A stretch of DNA of 64,000 nucleotides from Paenibacillus azoreducens. Lineage in GTDB: Bacteria; Bacillota; Bacilli; Paenibacillales; Paenibacillaceae. The DNA is taken from contig NZ_AP025343.1 in the NCBI RefSeq assembly GCF_021654775.1, forward strand, positions 5,361,501-5,425,500, written 5' to 3'. A model generated the notes under the pieces. That model was not told the DNA's origin and ran no database searches. It was given only the letters and a program-made list of their open reading frames with translations. Position 1 is the stretch's first letter. Each line of letters begins with the position of its first letter. Shown here in pieces: positions 1 through 8,646 of this stretch. The position numbers were made by a program, and so were the translations under genes.

Positions 1-23
1 TTTTCATGCATAGGATATGCAAA

Positions 24-416
24 TCATTTGGAATCCTTGTATTTCCCTAACTTCTTGTCGAGAGCCGAAAACAAGTTCAGAATAATACGGTAGTTCGCTC
101 CCAAATCCCCCAAAGAACCTCTTGAAGCCGAATACATGTCAACTGCGCTTCGCACCGGACCGACGGACAGTACCGATACCGTGATATCGACCGTCCTTCC
201 CATGGAAGTTCTTTTCTCCAGTGTGATTTCTCCGACGGAAGGTACCTCATGCAGGACTTTATAGCCCGGAATTTTCTTTAATGTTGAGGATATTTCCTCC
301 CATGCCTTGTCCTTCGATAAATTATAATAGCGCGTCTTCATCTTAGGATCTTTTGCCCGGTCGCTTGTTCCTTCCTGACTGCGAACGATCCCTACCAGAA
401 CTCTTTTTAACGACAA
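24..416 (-). CDS. DUF1499-like small protein
   Basis: Encodes 130 residues starting at a TTG, preceded at good spacing by the purine-rich site AAAGGGGGAAAGG. No signal peptide or membrane segment is visible, so the protein is probably cytosolic. The central part (KTRYYNLSKDKAWEEI, then alternating strands with VDITVSV) and the phrase DMYSASRGSLGDLGANYRI near the C-terminus resemble the DUF1499 family, whose function is unknown. It lies downstream of the 6S RNA on the same strand, but the terminator at 524-560 separates the two, so it probably has its own promoter. Family assignment is by eye and moderate. Confidence 0.6.
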   Translation of the reverse strand: MSLKRVLVGIVRSQEGTSDRAKDPKMKTRYYNLSKDKAWEEISSTLKKIPGYKVLHEVPSVGEITLEKRTSMGRTVDITVSVLSVGPVRSAVDMYSASRGSLGDLGANYRIILNLFSALDKKLGKYKDSK

Positions 417-523
417 GACCTTTCCCCCTTTGTAGTAAGCATCTTCAATACTTTACAGTGTATCATTGTTAGGGGCAGAACAAAAGAGAAAGTAAGGTAA
501 AATATCCCCGAACAGATAAAAAC

Positions 524-560
524 ACCCCTTATTCCGGATCACATCCGTAAAAGAGGTGCG
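524..560 (-). terminator. Intrinsic terminator after 6S RNA
   Basis: Read on the minus strand, CACCTCTTTTACGGAT pairs with ATCCGGAATAAGGGGTG around a three-base loop and is followed by TTTTTATCTG. It lies just past the 3' end of the 6S RNA and would end that transcript. Confidence 0.75.
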
Positions 561-571
561 TGATGAATAGT

Positions 572-766
572 CAAAATAAAAACCCGCCTATGCCGTCCGG
601 TTAAATTGTCTTCTGAACCTGCTTTAGCAGGTGGGTGATCGCGGAAGCGTTTTTGAAGTCCCCTTGTCATATAGACAGGGCTTTTCAGCGGCGCCTCGTA
701 AAAATCTCCCTAGACATTATCATTGGTTCAAAACAACGATTAACCGTGGCGAACATCGCAGGATGT
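572..766 (-). ncRNA. ssrS: 6S RNA
   Basis: About 195 nt on the minus strand have the hallmarks of 6S RNA, which mimics an open promoter and binds housekeeping RNA polymerase. The 5' arm carries GCGATGTTCGCC, matching the conserved start GAUGUUCGC of E. coli 6S RNA. The 3' half carries CACCCACCTGC and GCAGGTTC as a hairpin, like CACCUUG and CAAGGUUC in known 6S RNAs. The ends CCTGCGATG and GGCATAGGCGGG can close the terminal stem. A sigma-A-like promoter and a terminator frame it. No convincing ORF covers it. Exact ends are inferred. Bacillales often carry two 6S paralogues; which one this is cannot be told. Confidence 0.85.
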
Positions 767-772
767 AGTCTT

Positions 773-800
773 ATTATAGACCCATTTTATCAAAATGTAA
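773..800 (-). promoter_or_regulatory. Sigma-A promoter of 6S RNA
   Basis: On the minus strand TTACAT (-35) and a perfect TATAAT (-10) are 16 bases apart. Transcription would begin near 766, at the 5' arm of the 6S RNA. Confidence 0.7.
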
Positions 801-839
801 ATGTCGGGTACAGAAAATTCGGGAAAATAAACCGATTTC

Positions 840-1652
840 CTATTCTTTTTTACCCTCTTCTTTAACGCGCGAATCATCGTCATCAGGTTCCGAATCCGAC
901 GGATCGTCAGACTCTTCTCCCTCGGACGCCTCTTGTTCTTCCTGCTCTTTCTGTTTAAGCTTCTCGGCCTGATCCTGCATTTTTGTGAACGTCGCGTAAA
1001 AATTGTAAAATGCCCAATAAGCGATTAAACTTCCGCCGAAGAAGAATATGAGCGCAGGATATTTAAAGCCAAAGAAAAGCACGGCCGCGCTGCCGAGAAC
1101 CGTCATAATGACGCGAAATGGACGGATGATCGTGATGAGCACCGCATTTTTCAGGATTTGTCCAAGTTTCATATGATAATGAACAATCATCGAAAAGAAA
1201 TTAAACAACGAGACAAAAAGCACAATCAATAATACGAGCATAACGATACCGATGATCTGCATGTTTTTGAACTGCGTCATGTAGATGGTATAATCAACCA
1301 TCATGATCACCAGCAGCAGGACGTAAAATATGCCCCCGATCATACTTTGCTTGTAATTTTCTTTGTAAGATCTGAAAAACAAGCTGAAGATCTTCACATC
1401 AGGATCGCCCATCACCCATTTACGGACCACCGCAAACAGCGCCGCCGTAGCCGGAAACAATGTAAACGGTGCCACAATACCCATGGCCCAGTTCATTTGC
1501 AACGATTCGTTAACGCCGGTTACCATCAATCTGGTCATCAAAAAAAAGAAAAACGGAGCCGAACATAACAGCCACAGGATGTTGCTGAAAGCAAAGCGGG
1601 TAATCCATTCTGTAATTTTGTAAATACCGCCCATTGCACCTTTAAATTCCAA
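840..1652 (-). CDS. DUF624/YesL-type membrane protein
   Basis: 270 residues from a TTG start (LEFKGAMGG) placed about 8 bases after GGAGGAGG; the longer frame upstream has no ribosome site. At least five hydrophobic segments fill the first 210 residues (for example SNILWLLCSAPFFFFLM and IGIVMLVLLIVLFVSLFNFF), followed by a strongly charged tail rich in E, D and S. This layout, with the opening helix next to an aromatic-rich stretch, fits the DUF624 (YesL) family of membrane proteins found beside sugar-uptake genes in Bacillales. There is no transporter nearby here, so its role is unknown. The acidic tail of about 50 residues is longer than usual. Confidence 0.65.
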   Translation of the reverse strand: MEFKGAMGGIYKITEWITRFAFSNILWLLCSAPFFFFLMTRLMVTGVNESLQMNWAMGIVAPFTLFPATAALFAVVRKWVMGDPDVKIFSLFFRSYKENYKQSMIGGIFYVLLLVIMMVDYTIYMTQFKNMQIIGIVMLVLLIVLFVSLFNFFSMIVHYHMKLGQILKNAVLITIIRPFRVIMTVLGSAAVLFFGFKYPALIFFFGGSLIAYWAFYNFYATFTKMQDQAEKLKQKEQEEQEASEGEESDDPSDSEPDDDDSRVKEEGKKE

Positions 1653-1757
1653 GTAAAAGCCTCCTCCTCCACTATCTATGCCTGTACATATTAATATACC
1701 GCATTTTAGCCTTACATTGCCAGAGCCTAATTTTCCGGGATATGGGTAAGGGTCTAT

Positions 1758-1785
1758 ACCCGAATGCCCGGACACACATAGGATA
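1758..1785 (+). promoter_or_regulatory. SigK-type sporulation promoter
   Basis: AC (1758-1759), 17 bases, then CATAGGATA matches the SigK pattern AC-N16/17-CATANNNTA. It lies about 45 bases before the YjcZ peptide, which fits late mother-cell expression. Inferred from motif only. Confidence 0.5.
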
Positions 1786-1830
1786 CACAGTAACCTATAG
1801 GAATCAAACAAATTAAGGAGGTAATTCTTA

Positions 1831-1941
1831 ATGTCTCATGTTGCCGGATACGGATATGGTCATGGTCTGTGGGGTTCCACAGGTGCGATCCTTGTGCTGT
1901 TTATACTGCTTGTGATTATTACCCGGGCATTTATTTGGTAA
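1831..1941 (+). CDS. YjcZ-family spore peptide
   Basis: A 36-residue peptide with a perfect AAGGAGGT site 8 bases before the ATG. It begins MSHVAGYGYGHGLWGS, a glycine/tyrosine-rich head, followed by one hydrophobic helix (AILVLFILLVIITRAFIW). This is the signature of the YjcZ/sporulation small membrane proteins of Bacillales, which are found in spores and have no known biochemical role. A SigK-like promoter lies upstream and a strong hairpin terminator directly downstream, so it is a single-gene unit. Confidence 0.85.
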   Translation: MSHVAGYGYGHGLWGSTGAILVLFILLVIITRAFIW

Positions 1942-1948
1942 TTAAATA

Positions 1949-1990
1949 ACAAAATAGCCGCCCCAATGCAAGGGCGGCTATTTTGTTATT
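1949..1990 (+). terminator. Bidirectional terminator
   Basis: AAAATAGCCGCCC and GGGCGGCTATTTT form a near-perfect stem with runs of A before and T after. It ends the YjcZ transcript and may also serve the helicase gene arriving from the other side. Confidence 0.85.
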
Positions 1991-2074
1991 AGAAGCATTT
2001 TTTTAATTAATTGAGGTTGTACCAACCTGCCCGCATTCGCGTTTTAACGCCCTGGGGCAAGCCACGCATGCGGA

Positions 2075-3622
2075 TTAGCTGTTATAGGATTCATCCCGCT
2101 TCGAAGAAGGGCGTCTTTCGCTATTATTCGTGCGCGGCTTACGGTCGCCGTTGTTGCGGTTGTATCCGCCGCGGCCGCTATTGTCGCGATCGCGGTTATA
2201 TCCGCCTCTGCCGCTGTTGTTTCCACGGAACCCGCCGTAGTTGCCGGACGGTCTGCGGCCGTTGCGGAGATCCGGTTTGCCGTTGTTGTAACGGCGTTTC
2301 ACGCGGATCGGCTCTTCCGGAGTCAATTGGATTTCGGAGTCGCGTTTCTCGCCTGTCAGCATTTTCATCGCACCGGACAGAAGCTGTACGGAATCGTACT
2401 GCTCAAGCAACTGGATTGCCAGGCCCTTATATTCGTTCAATTCACCGGATTCGATCGTTTCCATCAAACGTTCCGCAATAACGCGCTGTTTGCCTTCGAT
2501 AGCTTCAGCCAGCGTTGGCAGCGGTTTGCGGGCAATGCGATGACGCGTAATCCGTTCGATCAAGTGCAGATGATCGATTTCACGCGGCGTTACAAAGGAC
2601 CATGCGCTGCCTTCTTTGCCCGCGCGGCCCGTACGTCCGATCCGGTGTACATAACTTTCCGGATCCTGCGGAAGGTCAAAGTTAACGACATGTGTGACGC
2701 CGGAAACATCCAGACCGCGTGCAGCCACGTCTGTCGCTACCAATACGTCGATGCTGCCGTCGCGGAATTTGCGCATGACGGTATCGCGTTGGTTCTGGGA
2801 CAAGTCGCCATGAAGGCCGTCCGCAGAGTAGCCGCGTTTTTGCAGCGCTTCAGAAAGTTCATCGACCCGGCGTTTGGTACGGCCGAATACGATCGCAAGC
2901 TCAGGAGACTCCATGTCGATCAAACGGCAAAGTGCTTCGAACTTCTGGCGTTCAGGCACTTCGATATAGGCTTGATCAATAAGCGGAGCGCTCACTTGTT
3001 TAGGTACTACCGATACATGTTCAGGATTTTTCAAAAATTGCTGAGCAAGTCTTTGAATGTTAGGCGGCATTGTTGCGGAGAAAAGCATGGTTTGGCGTTC
3101 TTCCGGAACCAGCTTCAGGATGGATTGGATATCATCCATAAAGCCCATGTCCAGCATTTCGTCAGCTTCGTCCAAAATAACGGTTTGTACATCGTCCAGA
3201 CGGATGGTTTTGCGGTTGATATGGTCCAGCAACCGGCCTGGGGTACCAATAATGATTTGAGGTTTTTTCTTCAGCGCGCGGATCTGACGTCCAATATCTT
3301 GACCGCCGTAGATTGGCAGCGAACCGATTCCTTTGAAACGGGTCAATTTGCCGATTTCTTCCGCGACCTGAATGGCCAACTCGCGGGTTGGCGTCATAAC
3401 GAGCGCAACGATTTTATCCGTATCTTTGGAGATCTTGTTGATTAGCGGAATACCGAAAGCTGCGGTTTTCCCTGTACCGGTTTGTGCCTGCCCGATCAAA
3501 TCGCGGCCGGTCATGGCAATCGGAATCGATTGCGCCTGAATAGGTGTGGCTTCCTCGAATCCAAGCTCTGTAATGGCCCGGAGAACCTTTGGTTCCAAGC
3601 CTAAATCTGCGAAATTTTTCAA
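2075..3622 (-). CDS. cshA: DEAD-box RNA helicase (CshA type)
   Basis: 515 residues counted from a TTG 9 bases after GGAG; an ATG three codons earlier touches the ribosome site and is less likely. ATP-dependent RNA unwinding for RNA decay, ribosome assembly and cold adaptation. Motifs appear in order: Q motif (GFEEATPIQ), AQTGTGKT (I), PTRELA (Ia), [13 protein letters not shown] (II), SATMP (III), and the second RecA domain with ARGLD and [10 protein letters not shown] (VI). A further domain and a basic tail follow, rich in RGG and repeated RGGYNR(N/D) units that should bind RNA. This matches CshA/DeaD proteins of Bacillales. It is a single gene followed by other small units. Confidence 0.93.
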   Translation of the reverse strand: MKNFADLGLEPKVLRAITELGFEEATPIQAQSIPIAMTGRDLIGQAQTGTGKTAAFGIPLINKISKDTDKIVALVMTPTRELAIQVAEEIGKLTRFKGIGSLPIYGGQDIGRQIRALKKKPQIIIGTPGRLLDHINRKTIRLDDVQTVILDEADEMLDMGFMDDIQSILKLVPEERQTMLFSATMPPNIQRLAQQFLKNPEHVSVVPKQVSAPLIDQAYIEVPERQKFEALCRLIDMESPELAIVFGRTKRRVDELSEALQKRGYSADGLHGDLSQNQRDTVMRKFRDGSIDVLVATDVAARGLDVSGVTHVVNFDLPQDPESYVHRIGRTGRAGKEGSAWSFVTPREIDHLHLIERITRHRIARKPLPTLAEAIEGKQRVIAERLMETIESGELNEYKGLAIQLLEQYDSVQLLSGAMKMLTGEKRDSEIQLTPEEPIRVKRRYNNGKPDLRNGRRPSGNYGGFRGNNSGRGGYNRDRDNSGRGGYNRNNGDRKPRTNNSERRPSSKRDESYNS

Positions 3623-3631
3623 AATGTTCAT

Positions 3632-3982
3632 ACTCCTTCTATATAGTGGACATTCCACAATCTTGTCTGTATTCTTAAGTAGCGGTAAACATATATAGGT
3701 TAGCCATCGGCATAAAATTTGTTGCATGGCTTATATTCTCTATAGAGTTTATCCAGGGCAAAAACAGCCTACAGATGTTAGTAAACGGTAATTTTTCTCC
3801 TGAAACAATGTCAGAATAAAACTATTGTACAAGCCTACTCAAGAACATCCAAATCATTATATCATAAAATAAATCGCAAACACCAGCGACCTTGGAAGCA
3901 ATCGTTTAAAACCTTTTGCCTCATGAGATTTTTTGCAAATAATAAAAAATAAATTCAAGTAAGAAACAGAGGTGGAACAATC
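3632..3982. other. Intergenic region between helicase and YitT genes
   Basis: About 350 bases between two divergent genes, AT-rich (notably 3840-3960). It must hold both promoters, but no promoter with good spacing or any hairpin stands out. I see nothing else in it. Confidence 0.4.
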
Positions 3983-4807
3983 GTGAGGCTCAGCAATGTC
4001 TGGAAGTATTTGGTCGTCATTCTGGGGGCAGCGTTTATCGCATGCGGATTCAATCTTTTCCTGGTTCCCCATCAGCTATTAAGCGGGGGCGTATCGGGGC
4101 TTTCCATGTTAGTGAATTATTTTACGCGCATGGATCTAAGTATTTTGTATTTTGCATTTAACGTTCCGATCTTGGTCGCCGGTTGGTTCCAACTGGGCAA
4201 GCGTTTTATCGTGCTTAGCATTGTATCCGTCGTGGCCACGACCTGGTTTATTGCGATCGTGCCTGTTCATGCATTGTCATCCGACACGCTGCTCGCATCG
4301 GTCTTCGGAGGCGTTTTGGTCGGAATTGGAGCAGGCATTTCCTTCAGGGCGGGCGGTTCCTCGGGGGGGTTCGACATTGTCGGCTCCATCGTAACGCGCT
4401 ACCGCGATTTTCCGGTCGGCAATGTGCTTGTTGCCATGAACGGGCTGGTTATTCTCGCCGCCGGATATCTGCAGCAGGACTGGAACCTGGCCTTGGCTTC
4501 GATGATATCGATCTTCGTGTCGGGCAAGGTCGTGAATTTTATCCATATCAGCCACTACAAGGTCACCGTATATATCATTACCAATGAAACGGATGCGCTT
4601 CTGACCAAACTGCTCGAGCTTCCCCGCGGCGTTACGAAAATCAAAACCGAAGGTGCGTTTTCCCATAAATCCAAAGACATGCTGATGACGGTTACCACCC
4701 GGTACGAGCTGCAAGAACTGAAGCGGATCATCAAACAAACCGATCCGAAGGCTTTCGTCAATATCGTCGAAACCGTAGGTATTATGGGTTCGTTCCGCAG
4801 AGGCTGA
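3983..4807 (+). CDS. YitT family membrane protein
   Basis: 274 residues from a GTG start behind GAGGTGG. The first ~195 residues hold five to six hydrophobic segments with the family phrases LSGGVSGLSML and GISFRAGGSSGGFDIV, typical of the YitT/DUF161 fold. The last ~70 residues (YIITNETDALLTKLLEL through VNIVETVGIMGSF) are a soluble DUF2179 domain, thought to bind a small ligand. Function in the family is unknown; membrane location is clear. The start agrees with the usual family length (about 280). Confidence 0.88.
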   Translation: MRLSNVWKYLVVILGAAFIACGFNLFLVPHQLLSGGVSGLSMLVNYFTRMDLSILYFAFNVPILVAGWFQLGKRFIVLSIVSVVATTWFIAIVPVHALSSDTLLASVFGGVLVGIGAGISFRAGGSSGGFDIVGSIVTRYRDFPVGNVLVAMNGLVILAAGYLQQDWNLALASMISIFVSGKVVNFIHISHYKVTVYIITNETDALLTKLLELPRGVTKIKTEGAFSHKSKDMLMTVTTRYELQELKRIIKQTDPKAFVNIVETVGIMGSFRRG

Positions 4808-4990
4808 TTTTTGGCGGCCTCGGTGTAAAAAAGTTGCCTTTTGTGGTATATTAAAGATGCGCGGTTCCTGTATTTGTTCCATGAGATTAGGATTGACCCG
4901 GTTTTTCCAAGCACTTAAACGCTTTTCCGATTCTCCTTTCGCTTTAAAGAATTAAGGCTGCAAAGAATCTGAGAGGAAAGGGTGATTTTT

Positions 4991-5185
4991 GTGGAAATGG
5001 AAACGGTAAAACTGTCCCAAATCGTCATGAAATGGTTCCCGGATCTGATGCCTTCCTTAAAAAACAATGAACTGAATTCACTCATTGTGCTGCGGGACGG
5101 ACTCGGTATTCTGGAACAGGATGATGCGATGGAGATTATTCAGTACAGCATCTGTGAACATCAAAGCTCTACGCCTCTTCAATAA
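4991..5185 (+). CDS. Small uncharacterised protein
   Basis: 64 residues. Of three candidate starts, the GTG at 4991 has the best spacing from AAAGG. The protein is acidic to neutral with no membrane segment: EMETVKLSQIVMKWFP opens it, and LIVLRDGLGILEQDDAMEI looks like a helical core. I do not recognise the family. A strong terminator follows directly, which supports a real transcribed unit. Confidence 0.6.
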   Translation: MEMETVKLSQIVMKWFPDLMPSLKNNELNSLIVLRDGLGILEQDDAMEIIQYSICEHQSSTPLQ

Positions 5186-5213
5186 TGAAGGTGCGATTAA
5201 AGCATCAAAAAGA

Positions 5214-5267
5214 TAATGCCGCCTGCTTTTCAGTTTTGTATCCCACTGAAAACAGGCGGCATTTTTA
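5214..5267 (+). terminator. Strong intrinsic terminator
   Basis: AATGCCGCCTGCTTTTCAGT pairs with ACTGAAAACAGGCGGCATT across a short loop and is followed by TTTTT. It ends the small gene at 4991-5185. Confidence 0.9.
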
Positions 5268-5515
5268 ATTTGTCACATTGGTTGCGAAATTGTAAAAATG
5301 TTGCCAATCCTAGATCCCGTTTGTATTTATCAAGTTCGCGGGCAAACCTACAACTGACGAAAAAGTTTAATCCCGAAGCGTATGGTTTAACTATTGATAA
5401 AGCGGCCCTTCATCATTCGAAAATTTACGCCAAATTGTTACAAACCTGTTGTTTTTGAGCTCATTTGTTCTTATATAATCATTACTGTTAATGCTAACAA
5501 GGGAGAGAATTATTT

Positions 5516-6688
5516 ATGAATATCATCTGGGCTTTGCTGATGTTATTGGGAAGCGCGGCGCAACATCCGCAGAACGACAGTCAGCAAGTCGCCAAAATCA
5601 TTGGATCATCCTTTCATTCAGCCCTGATCGCTTCCCTGCAAAAAGACGTACCCGTAAGCGCCGACCATCCACCGGTCAAAGTGGATCCCCAGACTAACGC
5701 TCCCAAGGTAAAAGGGGTATACGTTACGGCTTATAGCGCCGGAGGCTCCCGCATGCAGCAGCTTCTGGATCTTGTAGACAAAACGGATCTGAACGCCATG
5801 GTCATCGACATCAAAGATGATGCGGGATACATAACCTACAAAACGGACAACCCCGATCTGATCAAAAAAGGCCATCCACAGCCTTTCATTCGCGATATCA
5901 ACGGACTGATGGACCGTCTGAAGCAGCATCAGGTATATCCGATTGCGCGCATCGTCGTGTTCAAAGATACGGTTCTTGCCAAAAAACGTCCTGATCTTTC
6001 TTTCGTCAACAGCGATGGAACCGTATGGAAAAACGGCAAAGGCGACAGCTTCGTCAACCCGTTCAACAAAGAAGTATGGGATTATAACGTGGAAATCGCC
6101 AAAGAAGCGGCCAAGTTGGGTTTTAAGGAAATCCAGTTCGATTATGTCCGCTTTCCGGAAGGATTCGAAAAACGCGCCGATTCCTTGAAATACTTCAAGA
6201 ACGGTAAGTCCCGGGTAGACGCCGTGGCCGAATTCGTTCAATATGCCCGCAAACAGCTCGCGCCACTGGGCATACGCGTATCGGTCGACATTTTTGGTTA
6301 TGCGGCTTCGGTACCCGCAGCGGAAGGGATCGGTCAGGACTTCAACAAGATATCCGAAAACGTGGATGTCATCAGTCCGATGATCTATCCAAGCCATTAT
6401 ACCCAAGGCTGGTTCGGCTCCAAGGATCCCGACAAGGAACCTTACCGGACGATCAAAGGATCGATAACGGATACCTTCAAAAAACTCGATCCCCTTGCAG
6501 ATCAGAAGCCTATTGTGCGGCCATGGATCCAGGATTTCACCGCAAGCTGGCTCGGCAGCGGTCACTACATCAAATATGGCAAATCTCAAGTCGAAGAACA
6601 GATTCGCGCCTTAAAGGATATGCATGTTGACGAATACCTGCTTTGGAATGCCACGAACCGGTATTCCTCAGGCGTTGAATATAAGTGA
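5516..6688 (+). CDS. Putative glycoside hydrolase, DUF4015
   Basis: 390 residues. A short hydrophobic start (MNIIWALLMLLGSAA) suggests export or membrane anchoring. From about residue 62 the sequence follows the DUF4015 TIM-barrel family: KGVYVTAYSAGG, then VIDIKDDAGYITY, PIARIVVFKD, GFKEIQFDYVRFPEG, VSVDIFGYAA, ISPMIYPSHY and a final YLLWNATNRYSSG. The aspartates in VIDIKDD and FDYVRFPE are in the positions where barrel hydrolases keep catalytic acids. Members act on polysaccharides or the cell wall but the substrate is not established. The gene stands alone between two terminators. Confidence 0.85.
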   Translation: MNIIWALLMLLGSAAQHPQNDSQQVAKIIGSSFHSALIASLQKDVPVSADHPPVKVDPQTNAPKVKGVYVTAYSAGGSRMQQLLDLVDKTDLNAMVIDIKDDAGYITYKTDNPDLIKKGHPQPFIRDINGLMDRLKQHQVYPIARIVVFKDTVLAKKRPDLSFVNSDGTVWKNGKGDSFVNPFNKEVWDYNVEIAKEAAKLGFKEIQFDYVRFPEGFEKRADSLKYFKNGKSRVDAVAEFVQYARKQLAPLGIRVSVDIFGYAASVPAAEGIGQDFNKISENVDVISPMIYPSHYTQGWFGSKDPDKEPYRTIKGSITDTFKKLDPLADQKPIVRPWIQDFTASWLGSGHYIKYGKSQVEEQIRALKDMHVDEYLLWNATNRYSSGVEYK

Positions 6689-6710
6689 ACCGCCTTATAA
6701 CGGCTAACTG

Positions 6711-6743
6711 AGAGTCGCCCCCAACAGATTGAGGGGCGGCTCT
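6711..6743 (+). terminator. Terminator after DUF4015 gene
   Basis: AGAGTCGCCCC and GGGGCGGCTCT form the stem; the tail TCTTCATCTATTTT is only moderately T-rich. Confidence 0.7.
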
Positions 6744-6912
6744 TCATCTATTTTCACAAGAAACACCTAACAAATTAGGGCCAATTCGCTTAAAATTTTT
6801 CCATGTACTGTAAATTTTTTCTCGGTTTTCTCTGTTCAAAGCGGGAGTTATGCTCTACAATAAACTACTATCACCATGATATCAGATTCCAATACAGTGA
6901 GGCTTATTTTTT

Positions 6913-8283
6913 ATGAAACCAACCTTGACCCTTCGCCAAAAAACAAAGCAGTTTCTCGTTATATTGCTGCCGATCCTGATTACGCAAATCTCCTTATCGG
7001 CCATCACTTTTTTTGACACCAACATGTCAGGCAAAGCCAGTTCCACTGACTTGGCCGGAGTCGCCATCGGCTCAAGCCTGTGGGTTCCGCTGCAAACCGG
7101 ATTAAGCGGCATTCTGATGGGCATGACCCCGATCGTCTCCCATTTGATGGGCGGCGGCCAAGCCAAAAAGGTTGCATACCATATCATGCAGGGACTATGG
7201 CTTGCGCTCTTGCTGGCGGTTGCCATATTAGCTGTCGGAAGCATGCTTTTGCCCACGATTCTCGATGGAATGAAACTGGATGCCGAGGTAAGGCATATAG
7301 CTTTCCGCTTTTTAAGCTTCCTGGCAATCGGCATTATTCCCATGTTCGGATATACTGTGTTGCGCAGTTTCATTGATGCTCTCGGGCAAACAAGAATTTC
7401 GATGACCGTTACCTTGATTTCGCTGCCGATCAACATTTTCCTCAACTACCTGCTGATTTTCGGCAATTGGGGATTTCCGCGGCTTGGCGGCGCAGGCGCA
7501 GGTATCGCATCCGCGATTACCTATTGGTGCGTTTTTATCATTGCCGCCATCTTTGTTATCCGGCTTAAGCCTTTTGCTTCCTTTGGCGTTTTCCGCAGCT
7601 TTTACGGTATATCCCTGAAGGTGTGGAAGGAGCTGCTCAAGATCGGCGTGCCCATCGGATTTTCGATTTTCTTCGAGACGGCGGTATTTGCCGCAGTAAC
7701 GCTGCTGATGAGCCGCTTTGATACGATTACCATCGCAGCCCATCAGGCCGCCATGAACTTCGCTTCAACGCTTTATATGATTCCGCTCAGCATCAGCATG
7801 GCGCTAACCATTCTGGTCGGCTTTGAAAAGGGGGCAGGCCGCCTTAAGGACGCGCGGCAGTACAGCATCCTCGGCATTGCATCGGCGGTCGCGCTGTCTC
7901 TTGTAACAGCCGTTGTACTGCTTGTAGCAGGTCATTATGTTGCCGGACTTTATTCGGATGAAAGCAGCGTCATCAAGCTGACGCAGCATTTCCTGATCTA
8001 TGCGATTTTTTTCCAAATTTCCGACGCGATTGCGACGCCGGTCCAAGGTTCGCTGCGTGGATATAAGGACGTAAATCCCGCTTTTATCATTACCTTCATT
8101 TCGTATTGGGTCATCGGACTTCCCGTCGGCTATCTGCTGGCTACCTTCACGGGACTTGGTGCTTACGGGTTCTGGGTCGGACTCATTGCCGGCCTTGCGG
8201 CCGGCGCGGTTCTTCTGCTTGCGCGGCTGATCAAAGTGCAGCGCCCCAAGCAGGAAAGCCCCGCCGCGGCAGCCTCAGCCTAA
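6913..8283 (+). CDS. MATE family efflux transporter
   Basis: 456 residues with about twelve membrane helices in two related halves, the architecture of MATE (NorM/YpnP-like) pumps that export cationic drugs against Na+ or H+. The first half has LLPILITQISLSAITFFDTNMSG and the second FFETAVFAAVTLLMSRF, both at the expected helix 1 and helix 7 positions. The C-terminus ends in a short basic and alanine-rich tail. No regulator is adjacent, and the substrate cannot be deduced. A dispersed palindromic repeat begins 43 bases after the stop. Confidence 0.93.
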   Translation: MKPTLTLRQKTKQFLVILLPILITQISLSAITFFDTNMSGKASSTDLAGVAIGSSLWVPLQTGLSGILMGMTPIVSHLMGGGQAKKVAYHIMQGLWLALLLAVAILAVGSMLLPTILDGMKLDAEVRHIAFRFLSFLAIGIIPMFGYTVLRSFIDALGQTRISMTVTLISLPINIFLNYLLIFGNWGFPRLGGAGAGIASAITYWCVFIIAAIFVIRLKPFASFGVFRSFYGISLKVWKELLKIGVPIGFSIFFETAVFAAVTLLMSRFDTITIAAHQAAMNFASTLYMIPLSISMALTILVGFEKGAGRLKDARQYSILGIASAVALSLVTAVVLLVAGHYVAGLYSDESSVIKLTQHFLIYAIFFQISDAIATPVQGSLRGYKDVNPAFIITFISYWVIGLPVGYLLATFTGLGAYGFWVGLIAGLAAGAVLLLARLIKVQRPKQESPAAAASA

Positions 8284-8325
8284 ATCATGTTCGACTGATG
8301 TTTATACAGCCTTGTATCCAAAATG

Positions 8326-8450
8326 CCCCCGCAAAGAGTATCGGAAAGAAGTCCGACGCCTCTCACAGAGAGGCGCTTTTGCGGAGCAAAAGTACTGAGT
8401 GACGTGTAGCCTTTGTAGCTTATTCCGATTACTTTGCGGGGACCCCGGAA
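8326..8450. repeat. Dispersed palindromic repeat, long form
   Basis: Begins CCCCGCAAAG and ends ACTTTGCGGGGACCCCGGAA, so the ends are inverted copies of each other. The middle carries a block with its own hairpin: CGGAAAGAAGTCCG, then GCCTCTC and GAGAGGC, then CTTTTGCGGAGCAAAAG. The same block occurs at 27589-27779. Confidence 0.85.
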
Positions 8451-8455
8451 ATTCA

Positions 8456-8516
8456 CCCCACAAAGTGACGCGTAACCTTTGAACCTTATTCCGATTACTT
8501 TGCGGGGACCCCGGAA
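8456..8516. repeat. Dispersed palindromic repeat, short form
   Basis: About 61 bases starting CCCCACAAAG and ending ACTTTGCGGGGACCCCGGAA, directly after the long-form copy. It lacks the inner block. Confidence 0.85.
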
Positions 8517-8593
8517 GAAGAGCCATAGTAGCAGTATGGACAATATTTTCATTCATCAGTGGTGCCGCGAAACGGCATGATTGTCTGATATGT

Positions 8594-8634
8594 AAAGAAA
8601 ACCCTGCAAAGTTGATCTTTGCAGGGTTTTCTTT
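8594..8634 (-). terminator. Terminator after pfkA
   Basis: AAAGAAAACCCTGCAAAG and CTTTGCAGGGTTTTCTTT form an almost perfect stem that works in both directions. It ends the pfkA-ytpB transcript arriving on the minus strand. Confidence 0.9.
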
Positions 8635-8646
8635 ATGCTTTTCGAA

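Noticed and set aside
635..865. 76-codon open frame on the plus strand
   Set aside because: It is antisense to the 6S RNA and its promoter, has no ribosome site and resembles no protein.
2327..3445. 372-codon open frame opposite the DEAD-box helicase
   Set aside because: Shadow of a strongly conserved gene; composition is that of an antisense frame.
5216..5458. 80-codon open frame after the terminator at 5214-5267
   Set aside because: It begins inside the terminator stem and has no ribosome site.
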